Assembly: GCF_021134715.1 (NCBI RefSeq)
Contig: NC_060024.1
Coordinates: forward strand, 8,060,001-8,124,000
Reading direction: 5' to 3'
DNA: 64,000 bases
Source: Daphnia pulex
Taxonomy: Eukaryota > Arthropoda > Branchiopoda > Diplostraca > Daphniidae
The position numbers were made by a program, and so were the translations under genes. Numbering within the stretch: position 1 is the first letter of the stretch; every line of letters starts with the position of its first letter. This document shows positions 39,699 through 50,461 of the stretch, piece by piece. Below the pieces are notes generated by a model, which had not been told where the DNA came from, ran no database searches, and saw only the letters and a list, made by a program, of their open reading frames with translations.

Positions 39699-42087
39699 TT
39701 TTAATTGTTTAGATAAGAAACAACAGCAGGCCAAAACCGGGAGTAGACTCGAGTAATCACAAAAAACAACCGACTAGTATTACTGTCGAGAGACAAACCA
39801 ATTTTGACAAATAAACTGCTTCTATAGGAAATGAAAATCCAACACTAGATGGCAGCACATTTTAAATAGAGATGGACTATCTACCACCGCTAGGTTCGCT
39901 AGTAGTTAAGAGCCCAAATGTTTGGCGTTTAGATTTGAAAAAACCAAAAACCAAACACCAAAACATATTAAACGAAGTTAAATAGTTTTATTAAAACTAA
40001 ACATCGCAATGGTTAAGGAATTTTAATCTAGATTAAGAGTTGCGTAGTCCTTTCCATCATAGATTTAAAGGCTATAATGGCTATTAAAAAAATGCATGGT
40101 TCAGCCTCTAGGATTCCGAGAAAATTTGGGAATGATGCTAGCGTCAAACATTCCCAGTGACTGTTACAGATCACTTCTCTGCACATGCATGTTTTTTTCA
40201 AGGCTCATTACAATTTTATACACATTTTCCGATTGTTTATGTTTCAGAATTTGATAACACATAATTTTCAATGATTATAAACTAATTAATCCTTTCAAGC
40301 TCGTGGCAGGCTTTTCATTTACGTACTTTTACTGGAAAGACTCTTACTAGTCAAGGAAATATTATAGCCTAATTTATATGCCCACTACCACTAGTAAGTG
40401 TCTGATAAATGTAAATGACCAAAATGAAGACAACATTCCTCTTTCCACTGTACGTCGACGACGACCTAGACGCTAGACCCTCTCACATCTGTAGCTATTT
40501 CCATTCCCGAAGGATATTTTGTATGTATAGATATTTTCATTCTGGTCGCTATTTTTTTGCCTCGATTTATTAGTTCGTTCTTGGCTGGTGCTAACAAATC
40601 AGCTTCTGAGTTCGACGCTGAATGACAACTGAAATATAGCACCCGTTTTTTGAGAGAAGAATATTCGTTCTTCGGTATTAAATCGATATATCAAATTTTT
40701 TACTTTTTTTTCTAACAGTATCAAGGGATTTAAATTTGCCTTATGCAATAATTCTAATTTCAAGTTTCACACCTCTTCATTTTCAATATTAAATAGTGCA
40801 TTTTTCTAGTATTGATGACTAAGACAAAATACATAACTCATTTAATTAGTATAATATGGTGATGTATCGGGAACATGGAGGCATGGTCTATTAACTGTTA
40901 ATAGACCATGATGGAAGACTGGAACCTAAAAAGACAACCAAAATAGTGTGAGCCAAAAAAATTAATGGCAATAATTGAAAAAAAAAACAAAAAAACACTC
41001 AAACATTCAAAAGAGTTTACATAAAAAACATGATTAAAATTCGTAGCTTGAGAGTAAAGGTTTTTGCTTGTTTTTGCCTTTTTGGTTCATTTTCTAGTTG
41101 GGTTTAACAGTTTCCAGCTGCTTTTCCTCTTGCAGCAGACCAGCAGCAGCAGCAGCAATTTATCAGCTACTTTCCCTGCAATTTCTTCTTCTTTTAAAAA
41201 AGTAGAATACAGAGATGGGTGTAAGTTATAAGTACGTAATAAACTAAAGGGATTGGACTAAAATACTTATGTGGTTAAATTTGGTTCGTAAAAATAAAGA
41301 AACTAGACACAGAAGCCAAACATAATTTTTGACATTTGTTCGTCCTAACATGGCCAAGACAACAATACAATACATTTCGCCATCTAGTGTTGCAATCGAC
41401 AAAATATATTATTTGAACATTTGACAAAGAAATATGACACTTGTTTACTCGGGACTAAACTAACTAACGCAAAAAAAAAAAAAAAAATCGGAATACGTTT
41501 TTGAATTTTTTGTTTACATCACTATAATAATGGTGAAAAAACGTAACTTTCATTACTATCCGGAGTCCGAGACTTTGGGGTTTCACATTGTTCATGATTT
41601 ACTTAAGATCAGTGCAGTGAAAGTTACTAAATTTGATAATTTCAAATCGTTAGGAAAAAAAAAAAAAATATGCCAAAAAAGATAAACATACAAACAAACA
41701 AAACACGGACAAAAACATGGCTCGCTGCAAAGACGACAAAAGTTAAAACGCATATTGCTCATTCTGAATTTTGATTAATTATTATTTCTTTCTTTTTACT
41801 CATCTTTTTTTCTCGTTCAATTTACGATTCGGCACCAATATGACAAATGATATTTAAAAATAATATCACAACACAAATGAAAGGACAATTAGTTTCTTAA
41901 CGGGAGAAGATGAGGGTATCATCGTTGGTTTCGACAAGAAATGAGAAAAATGAACAAAAAAACAAACAAACAAAAACAAATGATGAAGGTAGAAAGAGGA
42001 AAAGAACAAGAAAGGGAGAGAAAAAGTCGTCAATTTTCACACAATTTTATTTTCTTACTTCTTGCTCCGTCAAGTGAAGAGCTATCC
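39699..42087. other. Arl8 upstream region and Musashi 3' region
   Basis: No coding region. Holds CTCF-like motifs at 39843-39857 and 41378-41392, a (gca)n run at 41140-41156, A-runs at 41470 and 41657, and a perfect hairpin at 40882. AT-rich sequence from about 40500 down to the Musashi stop is likely 3' UTR of the minus-strand Musashi transcript, but its extent is not visible. Confidence 0.4.
40882..40910. repeat. Perfect 14-bp hairpin with 1-base loop
   Basis: catggtctattaac, one T, then its exact complement gttaatagaccatg. It stands alone in AT-rich sequence between Arl8 and Musashi. Confidence 0.9.
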
Positions 42088-43450
42088 CTACATTCCCATT
42101 CCGTAGATTTGGTTCCAGTCGACTCCCTGAAAACTGGACATGTCCACGTTGGCCAAGTTGTATCCTTGGTAGGCGGCCGCCTGTTGTGTGGCTGTAGAAG
42201 CGGTTGACATGGCGTGGTAATGATGGTGGTGACCGGAAGAAGCGGCAGCCATGGCGGCGGCTGCAGCTGCAGCCTGGACGTTTCCCTGGGCAGCGCCGGG
42301 TAGAGAATAAGGACTGTAGCGGTAGCTGGATAATGGTGGATAACTGGACACAAGTTTTCCGTAGCCAGCGGAAGCAACGGCCGACTGAGCCAAAGCGGCC
42401 TGCTGTTGATGGGCTACAACGGCAGCTTGGACTTGAGCCGCTTGAGTGGCCAAAAAATGCAGAGCGGCTACCTGTATGACAGACGATTGTTGAACGTGAG
42501 CCACTTCCAAAGCCAATCCAGCGACGCCGAAACCATTGAGAAGAACGCTATGTTTAGCAGCCAGGAGGGCCGATGTGTTCGAAGCCAGAATGGCCTCCTT
42601 GGGCTGGGCTTTCTTGCATTCCACCTTCTTGTCCTTGATCATGTGGTAGTGAATCTCGCAGATGCGATCAACGACGTCCTCGCTCTCGAATGTGACGAAT
42701 CCGAATCCGCGGTGACGTTTCGTCTGCTGGTCCATCAGCATAACGGCCTCCTCGACGTGTCCAAATTGATTGAAATAGTCCTCGACTTCGTCGGCTGACG
42801 TGTCCTGACTGACACCACCGACGAAGACCTTCCTCGTCTTGGATGAAGACGTCACTTTGCCATTGTTCTTGGGCGTCGCGTGTTTTGGGTCGATCTTCCT
42901 GCCATTGAGAGTGTGCGCAGGGACGGCCAGCACACGATCCACGCTGCTTGCTTCGGCAAAGGTGATGAAGCCAAAGCCTCGACTTCTCTGTGATCGATCG
43001 ATTCATCCATATACAACCCGCAAAAGAATAAAAGAAAAAGAAATTTCAATTAATCTGGGCCTCTCAATTGTCATTTGATTCCGCTGTCCACGTCAAGTTT
43101 CTTGTCCTGCTCGCCCAATTAGCAGCCCCAAAAATCTTTCCCAATCATGCACACTCTTTCGAGTCCCATTTAGGAATGTACTTAAATTTGTGAGACAGAG
43201 AGGAGTTGCCAACCTGAGTGAGAGGATCCTTGAGCACCTGAACGTCGATAATGGTACCGTACTGGCCAAAGTACTCGCCCAGCTTGTCGGTCGACGTTTG
43301 CCAGCTGAGACCACCCACGAAGAGCTTGTTGTGTGGCAGGTCGGTTGGAGTTGAGCGACCGGAAGAGCTGCTCTGATCCAAGGCCAGTCCGCTCATTCCG
43401 ACATCCGTTTTCATTCCGCGGCCGGCAGAACTGTTGCTATTGCTATCCAT
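42088..43450 (-). CDS. msi: Musashi-family RNA-binding protein, 2 coding exons, 378 aa
   Basis: Translational regulator that binds UAG-containing 3' UTR sites. Exon 43450-43214 (donor GTTGGC) joins in phase 0 to 42987-42088 (acceptor cgatcacag). RRM1 about 42-119: RNP2 KLFVGGLSW and RNP1 RGFGFITF; the intron falls just before RNP1. RRM2 about 132-209: KVFVGGVSQDTSADEVEDYF and RGFGFVTF, followed by ECKKAQPKE, hallmark Musashi sequence. The tail is Ala/Gln/Tyr-rich with an Ala9 run, HHHHYH, and ends GVDWNQIYGMGM. Donor GTTGGC is unusual but the join is exact. MDSNS at 43450 is chosen as start; an upstream in-frame ATG at 43489 exists, and a possible acceptor (gtcgatgcag) just before 43450 could mean more N-terminal exons. 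The sister gene Rbp6 is the alternative name. Confidence 0.93.
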
Positions 43451-45130
43451 ACCCGTTCTGCATCGACAAGTGTGGCGAGTCGCGCCCATAGGTCGTCATT
43501 TATGGCACCAATCGAATCGAGGAGGGAGAGAGTAAGGAAACATGAAGGGGATGAAGGAGAGAGACAAAGAGAGAAAAAAAGAAAACAAAAAGGTTAAAAA
43601 AATGATTAAAAAATATCGTTAGTCGTTAATACAAGGCAAAAATATTCTAATTCATACTGCGCTAGATAGTGATAGAAAGAAGAAGCTATCAAAAGTCTAG
43701 AAAGATTTCAACTGTGGGGTTACAACTTTTTGTTTGTATATATCCGGCTTACTAACACATTTACGCATCCGCTTAAGTGCAGGTGAAAAAAGGGGGGATT
43801 CTCATTAATTACTTTTTTTTTTTTTTTTTTTTTTTAAATGGCAGAGGGAGGGAATGGTAAAACTGAAAACCGGAAGTGGGCATATGACGATCTAAAGATA
43901 TAGAAAGATAAGAGAAAGACAACTCGCAACTTCTAGATCGAGACTACGTCATCATTGATTTACCTGGATCCAACAGATATATAAGCTAGATTTGTAAATT
44001 TTTAGATAATTAACAACAAATTACAACGGTTAAAACAGGGTGGTAATCAATTATTATAAAAAGTGAAACGCGATTCCCACTACGAATCCGGGGGTGTCCA
44101 GCTATCTAACACACTTTCCTTTTCCATGTTGGGATGTTATTTGCGTGTAATTGACCGAGGTCATGATGAGCAGCAGCAGCAGCAGCAGTGGGCGAGGTCA
44201 ATTCTAGGGTTTTCTCGTCTGTCGGTTTTGGTGGTGTGTGATTACCTGGTATTTTATAGCCACATAATTCCCGTCTGTCTAACGCGTCTTGCCCGTACTA
44301 TAGTTACGGTTAAGTTCTATATTACATCGGTACCATAATTCTTTTTTCGAATCAGAAAATGAACGTGTAAAATGGATATTCTTTTGTTCATCGTTATTAA
44401 CTATATCAAATTGTTTCCGCTTCTTTCTGGAGACTAGCAGTCTAAGCAAGATTCCCATTAGATTAGGTGAATCCCCACCAACCCTTTCCAGAATGGCATT
44501 GAGTAAGAACAATATGCATATCCATCAAGAATAAAAATATAATAACTTGGCACTCACCTAGATGTTGGAAACTCGTCAGTAATCAGTTCCTACAATGGGA
44601 CAAAACAGAAAAAAAAATACTTGATGTTGATTGATATCATGTTTTGAATTGTTCTAAGTACCGATGAAAAAAGTACAGGTGGGTTTTGCTCAAAGACTGT
44701 GCACTCCAAAGACCAAAATTAGTTCTTTGACCAACGCCAATACTGCAAGCCAGGTGGTGGCAATGTCAAAATCGATTCAGATTGAAGCCAGAACAGATGG
44801 GGGCTCCTAAAGAAAACTACGCACCTGCAGGTGGTGATGTCAAGGTAAATTATTCTTCTAAAACCTCTAAAACGCACACAATATTAAACCGAAAGCATTC
44901 TTCTTCATGCCAAAGGGTTTCTTTCAAAGTTTTGAAGGTTTTGAATGAGGGGTATGAGCTGAGAGTATGAGCGTGTGAGCGTAACATAGATAAAGAAGAC
45001 CTTTCTGGGAGGAGGCGCATCTAGCGCTCAGATCACCAACTACGTTATTTTTCGAGTAAACGAAAATATTAATATTTTTTTTATTTTTATTATAATTTTA
45101 AATTTGATTAAAAAAATTTGATTTAAATGA
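43451..45130. other. Musashi upstream region
   Basis: Contains a 25-base T-run (43811-43835), (cag)n at 44172-44188, and short open stretches on both strands with no recognisable domain. Possibly Musashi 5' UTR exons or intron. Confidence 0.35.
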
Positions 45131-45250
45131 AAAGGAAAGTATGAAAAAGGGGGACCCATACTTTCCTCTTCTCCCCTTTCTTCCCTCGGGCCAATTCTCT
45201 GTAGATTCGGTCGCGAAAAAAGTAAACAACAGGGGAAAAATTTTTTTTAA
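45131..45250. mobile_element. Half of a foldback element (matches 50370-50461)
   Basis: Carries cctcgggccaattctctg and cgcgaaaaaagtaaacaa, then a T-run and aa, the same arm seen at 50370-50461. The opposite arm is mostly missing here. It directly abuts the 406-bp inverted-repeat arm at 45251. Confidence 0.7.
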
Positions 45251-45656
45251 ATAGACCTTTTTCACATTGCGTAAAGTTGGGATTTTCTAATATGGCAATG
45301 CCGTAATCGGCCATTTTAGATTTCATTATTTTTTCCCTGTGTAAATTCCCATAAGGAATCGGGGTACCTTTACTTTTAATTCATTTTTTAATTATAAGTG
45401 TGTTACAGCCAATTTATTTTTCATCGATCGCGTTCCCCGATGAATTTGTAACATTTTCATGTATGGTAAGTATTACTTGTGGCTTATATTAATTATGTAA
45501 TTTGAACTTTCATTAGGTTGTTTTGATTCTGGAATGTCAAAACAGACATGTTGTGTGTTGCCGTTTGGCTGCGGTAACAGATACAATGTTTATGAATCTG
45601 TTGTGTAAGTTTTGCATCCCAAAAGTGAATGTTATTGGACATCCAGAATATGTGGT
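45251..45656 (+). mobile_element. Left 406-bp inverted-repeat arm with THAP-like first exon
   Basis: Exact partner of 46499-46904 in reverse complement, with only a few mismatches (for example ctgttgtgtaag versus ctgttatgtaag). Inside, ATG at 45534 opens MSKQTCCVLPFGCGNRYNVY, which looks like the start of a THAP zinc finger, and is followed by a strong splice donor GTAAGT near 45605. This suggests each arm is the 5' end of a P-element-like transposon arranged head to head. No full transposase is present between the arms. Confidence 0.75.
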
Positions 45657-46498
45657 AAAAATTCCCTCAAAAGTAAATGGGGTTAACTAGTTTAAAATTT
45701 ACTAATTCAACTGCTTTAACATTTAGTTCCCTAATCTGACCAAGCGTTCACTATGATTAGGCTATCTGATTCTGATTCATTATCGTTATTTATTTATCAC
45801 TATAAGAATACTCACGATTCTACTTTCTAGAGAAACATTTGTATTAAACGAGGTGAAAAGAAGTTTTTAATACAGATACTGAACATGTGACACTGTTTCA
45901 ACTAGTAATTGTCTTTTCATTTTTCAATACTTTTATTCGAAGAACCAATGCCTAGTTTTCTAATGCAAGAGCAGTTGAAGGTAGATGGATGCTGCTCGTT
46001 TGTTGATTCACCAATTTGTTGATGTGTCTATCAAAGGTGTTCTGCATTGGGTATATCCAGCGGTATCTTTCATAACATCAGTTACTGCATCTTTTGATAC
46101 TGTCTATGGGAGAAAATGATGAAATATGTTAAGTAATGGTTTACATGACATAATCACCATCCTCTTACATCTTTGAACATATACTAGCAATCTGCCTTCT
46201 TACAGAGTGACTAATTCTTTTAACAGTAGCCATCCCAATGGAATTATTCTCTTGATTACGTGTTGGTGCCCAGTCAACATCTTTAGTTAAATACATAACT
46301 TGGCTGAACTATTCAGGGAAATATTTAAAATAAGATCTTAATCAATGAATTACTTTAAAAAATAATATGTTACCGGAAGCAAAATGTTGCAAACTCTGCT
46401 TTATTTTGCCAATCTTTTTTTCTCATATTTGTTCTTTTCAGCCATACATGGCTCCTACTTTATAAAACCACATATTCTGGATGTCCCTACTTTATAAA
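45657..46498. other. Spacer between the inverted arms
   Basis: About 840 bp, AT-rich, no ORF of note. At its right edge a 32-bp unit is tandemly duplicated (46455-46486 and 46487-46518); the second copy runs into the right arm. Confidence 0.6.
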
Positions 46499-46518
46499 AC
46501 CACATATTCTGGATGTCC
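46455..46518. repeat. Perfect 32-bp tandem duplication
   Basis: ctactttataaaaccacata and the following 12 bases are repeated exactly, back to back. The duplicate spans the inner boundary of the right 406-bp arm. Confidence 0.95.
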
Positions 46519-46904
46519 AATAACATTCACTTTTGGGATGCAAAACTTACATAACAGATTCATAAACATTGTATCTGTTACCGCAGCCAAACGGCAACAC
46601 ACAACATGTCTGTTTTGACATTCCAGAATCAAAACAACCTAATGAAAGTTCAAATTACATAATTAATATAAGCCACAAGTAATACTTACCATACATGAAA
46701 ATGTTACAAATTCATCGGGGAACGCGATCGATGAAAAATAAATTGGCTGTAACACACTTATAATTAAAAAATGAATTAAAAGTAAAGGTACCCCGATTCC
46801 TTATGGGAATTTACACAGGGAAAAAATAATGAAATCTAAAATGGCCGATTACGGCATTGCCATATTAGAAAATCCCAACTTTACGCAATGTGAAAAAGGT
46901 CTAT
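46499..46904 (-). mobile_element. Right 406-bp inverted-repeat arm
   Basis: Reverse complement of 45251-45656, same length, so the pair can form a large hairpin with an 842-bp loop. It carries the same THAP-like exon on the minus strand. Its outer edge continues directly into 46905-47110 with no foldback element between, unlike the left arm. Confidence 0.75.
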
Positions 46905-47110
46905 ACAAGGAATGTGATCTGGAGACACAAATTGCTACACATACTAAACAAGATATGTAGCAATTAACTGAGACACACAAAAAAATAAAAAAATAATAAG
47001 CTGATTCTCAAAATCCACTTTGTATTGAAAAAAAACACTTTCAGCCAATACAGACAACCAAAAAGACCAATAAACATGGCGGACATAGAAACAATTGACT
47101 CGCGAAGCCG
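46905..47110. repeat. Outer segment with inverted copy at 49774-50242
   Basis: Contains gagacacaaattgctacaca and ctttcagccaatacagacaa; both occur reverse-complemented near 50210-50240 and 49830-49860. The right copy is interrupted by a 254-bp insertion (49861-50114). Confidence 0.75.
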
Positions 47111-47608
47111 CAAGGTGAATAGCCTCTATAGCGGTGAATTCTCATATGAGTAGTATTAGGTTACAACCTGTGCAATTCATATGCCATTTTTCAAATTTTT
47201 CCTTGTTTTTTCTATATTTTTAAAGCGAAATAGATGGAATGCCTAGATTCTGTAAAAAATGCGAGTTTTTTCTCATTTTTAAAACAAAATCTGATTTTTT
47301 TTTCTTAGTCCTTGCCAAAGAAAAGTCCTTGTTTAAAATTAGAACGTTGAGTGGCCGTAACTTACGTAGGCTATGCTTCAGGGGTATAGCTCGACCACCG
47401 GCCTAGGGTTCAGTAGGCCATAATGGAGCATGGTATAAGAGCTTAATGCCTTAATGGTAGGGAGACTCCTATGAGTCCTATCCCTGAAAAGTGTCGTCGT
47501 TTTCAGGAATGTAGTTGGCGCTGCTAAACAACGTAATCGAGATTGTTAGGGAGGTACAGGGAAAAAAAAAATGTTTTTCGATTTTTTTTTGTTGTAATGT
47601 TTTCATAG
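47111..47608. other. Internal region left of the LTR element
   Basis: No ORF. Probably the interior of the DNA element whose ends are the inverted copies at 46905-47110 and 49774-50242. Confidence 0.4.
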
Positions 47609-47939
47609 TGTCGCGTGGTCAATGACCACGCTATGTGATACGTCTGATATGTAGTCCAACCGGACGTACTGTATGACTGTGCCGGCCTAGCCGGGTATAT
47701 AAGCGTAGAGCATCGGGCTGTCCAGGGCTGTCTAACAGTGATTCTACTAGAATGTAGTATTAGCAATACACTCCTTATCGTTGTATGTTACAATAGCTAT
47801 GACGGAGCGATGTGACGGAGAAAACGGCGCCTTGAGTGCGATCCCTGGTAACAAGGGTGAGGAGAACGGAGCGGGGGATAAGTAAGAATTAGGGAGTAGT
47901 ATTTGTTATTGTTGTTGATTTGTTGTTTTGTTGTTGTTA

Positions 47940-48270
47940 GCGCACGGTGAGCAGCGGGTTTCAGACCGCGGGCAAGATCCGGGGTCACTTGAAAACGCAG
48001 GTTTAGCGGAAAAAGCGTGAGCCTTTTGTCCGCAAGAAACGGGGTCGTTTGGGTTATAAGCGCACGGTGAGCAACGAGCTTTTTGGCCGCGTGCAAGACC
48101 TGGGGTCGCTTGAAAACGCACGTTGAGCGGAAAAAGCGTGAGCCTTTTGTCCGCAAGAAACGGGGTCGTTTGGTTTGTAAGCGCACAGTGAGCAGCGGGA
48201 AGTGTCAAAGCTTTCGGACGTGGGCAAGATCTGGGGTCGCTGAAAACGCACGGTGAGCAACGGGAAGTGT
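47940..48270. repeat. About 120-bp tandem repeats inside the LTR element
   Basis: Units beginning gcgcac(g/a)gtgagca start at 47940, 48060 and 48181, with a shortened fourth start at 48246. Shared text includes gcggaaaaagcgtgagcctt and gtccgcaagaaacggggtcg. Confidence 0.85.
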
Positions 48271-48733
48271 TTCACTTCTCGAAGGTTGCAACATGCCGGG
48301 GTCGTTTAGTGTTTTGTTCGTGTTCTTTTTGTGTGTTTTTTGTGTTGTGAAGAAGTGAGCTGTGTATGGTGTACGGACCCGAAGACAGTGATGGCCGAAG
48401 GAGGAAGGCAGTTGGACCGGTGGAAAGAGAGCTTGATCAGCCCCTATGGAGCGGGAGATCGACAAGATAATTGGTGATGGCGAGAGGGTCGAAGAGAGAC
48501 CGGTGGAAGGAGCGGAGAAGAGAGACCAACGGAGAGAGAGCGATTGATAGAGACCTACGGGAGGAGAGAAGCTGGGAGACCGGCGGAAGGTCGAGAGCCC
48601 GACAGCAAGGCGACGGCGAGCGACAACGGAGAGAGAGAGCGACGCAAGAGACAACGGAGAGATAGAGCGATCGAGACGACAGAGCGGGATAGAAACAATG
48701 GAGCTAGAGAAAGAAGAAGGAACGAGAGCGACA

Positions 48734-48828
48734 GAGGAGAGAGCGACGAGCGGAGAGAGCGACGAGCGACAGCGGAGAGAGCGACGAGCGACAGCGGAGA
48801 GAGCGACGAGCGACAGCGGAGAGAGCGT
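48734..48828. repeat. 22-bp tandem repeats, GAGCGAC-rich
   Basis: At least three copies of gagagagcgacgagcgacag plus cg in the interior of the LTR element, within a wider purine-rich tract (48480-48830). Confidence 0.8.
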
Positions 48829-49500
48829 TGTCACGTTATTTTTTTAAAATTACATATTAGTATTGCTATCGATCGGAGAGACTAACGGGTGACGATCTGG
48901 AAGTCGAACTGAGTTCATTGTTAGTGACATTTTGTACGTGATTGATTTTTCAAATGGTTGCAGTATTTTGTGCATTTTTTTTAAAGTCGTAGTACTGTTC
49001 CGGTTTGGTTTTCTTTGCCATACAGATTTTATTAGTTATTATTGTATGGGTTTTGTGTGATAGGGAATTAAGCGTGATTGAATTATTGTTTTGTGCTGTC
49101 GATGCGTGAATTTTGTTCGTATAGATTTATTTTGTTGTGGATATTTTAGTCGATTGCTTTGTTTTGTCCTGACTACTCGGCACGTGCACGTGTGAGATAT
49201 TTCCTGACGAGTAATTTTTTGCTGATGTGAGTTATTTGATATGTTTTGTATGTTTTTGAATGAATTTTGTCGTTGTGTTGCCGCAGTCGGGGACGACTGC
49301 GAGTTAAAGAGGGGGATGTTGCGTGGTCAATGACCACGCTATGTGATACGTCTGATATGTAGTCCAACCGGACGTACTGTATGACTGTGCCGGCCTAGCC
49401 GGGCATATAAGCGTAGAGCATCGGGCTGTCCGGGGCTGTCTAACAGTGATTGTACTAGAATGTAGTATTAGCAATACACTCCTTATCCTTGTATGTTACA

Positions 49501-49773
49501 ATAGCTACAAATTTTTTTATTTCTATAGAAAATAGCTTTACGTGTATTATTCATTTTTCAGGAATGAATTAAAATTAATATGTAAAAAGTTATGAATTTT
49601 TAAAAATCGCTACTTTTACCAACGGGGTTTTAAACAATTTTGGCGCGTATATAATGGGAGCATAAGCATCCTATAAGCCCGCTAAATGGTTGCTGATTAG
49701 CATTTCTCATTGACTATTTTCATATAGTGTTTTCTTTATACAGGTTTAAAGGCAAATAGAACAGTAGATTCAC
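49501..49773. other. Internal region right of the LTR element
   Basis: AT-rich, no ORF. Continues the interior of the element interrupted by the LTR insertion. Confidence 0.4.
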
Positions 49774-50242
49774 ATCGCGGTTTCGCGTGTCAATTATTTC
49801 AATGTCCGCCATTTAGTGCGGTTGTTTTGCGTTGTCTGTATTGGCTGAAAGTGTGTTTTACTAGTGATGTTACGTTATAGGATTTCGAATACGTTTACGT
49901 TATCCGTTAAGTTAACGTGGTTTTGAAGTTTATACGTTAATACGTTAATTAACGCGTTGTTTGAAACAGTACTTTAACGCAAATTTAACGTTATTTTTAC
50001 GTTACGTTAAAAAAAAATTGCGTTTCTTTTGAGAAATAATATCCCTTAAGGCAAAAAAGGGTCCGTTAACGCATGTTTTACGTTATCCGTTAAGTTAAAC
50101 ATAATATCACGATGTTTAACCAATACAGAATGGATTTTGTGAATCAGTGTATTATTTTTTAAATTTTATTTGTGTCAGTTAATGGCTACGTATCTTGGTT
50201 AGTATGTGTAGCAATTTGTGTCTCCAGATAACATTTCTTGTA
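49774..50242. repeat. Inverted copy of 46905-47110 with an insertion
   Basis: 49774-49860 and 50118-50242 together form the reverse complement of 46905-47110 (about 80-90% match by eye). Confidence 0.75.
49861..50114. mobile_element. MITE-like insertion rich in TAACGT
   Basis: Absent from the paralogous segment at 46905-47110, so it is an insertion. Ends tagtgatgttac / gtgatatta are roughly complementary, and ttta flanks both sides. The interior repeats acgtta/taacgt in both orientations. 254 bp, non-coding. Confidence 0.6.
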
Positions 50243-50461
50243 TGAAAAACAAAATGTTTTCCCCTTTTGTTTACTTTTTTCGTGACCGAATCCACAGAGA
50301 ATTGGCCCGAGGGAAGAAAGGGGAGAAGAGGAAAGTATGGGTCATTTTCTTTTTTACATTTTTTTTCATACTTTCCTTTTCTCCCTTTTCCTCCCTCGGG
50401 CCGATTCTCTGAAGATTTGGTCGCGAAAAAAGTAAACAAAAGAGGATTTTTTTTTTTTAAA
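50243..50461. mobile_element. Foldback (hairpin) element with ~80-bp arms
   Basis: Left arm about 50256-50340 (ttttgtttacttttttcg, cccgagggaag) and right arm about 50370-50450 (ctccctcgggcc, cgcgaaaaaagtaaac) are inverted copies around a short centre. Outside it, tttcttgtat on the left meets atacaagaaatg on the right, so even the flanks pair. The right arm reappears at 45165-45250. Confidence 0.75.

Larger units (their letters stand above)
47609..49500 (+). mobile_element. Short LTR retrotransposon without gag/pol
   Basis: Two direct repeats of 184 bp, 47609-47792 and 49317-49500, differ at only a handful of positions and start TGT[C/T]GCGTGG, ending GTTACA. Similarity runs 7 more bases (atagcta), so the exact end is uncertain. 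Each LTR has a TATA-like tatataag/catataag. A purine tract aaagagggggat precedes the right LTR (49304-49316), as expected for a polypurine tract. The 1.5-kb interior holds tandem repeats but no gag, protease, RT or integrase, so it depends on other elements (TRIM/LARD-like). The primer-binding site was not identified. A 4-bp atag flanks both sides and could be the target duplication. Confidence 0.8.

Noticed and set aside
42204..42798. Plus-strand ORFs opposite Musashi
   Set aside because: Shadow frames of the GC-rich Musashi exon; no domain.
48205..48885. Long ORFs on both strands inside the LTR element
   Set aside because: Low-complexity purine-rich repeats (Arg/Ser/Glu-rich products) without retroelement domains.
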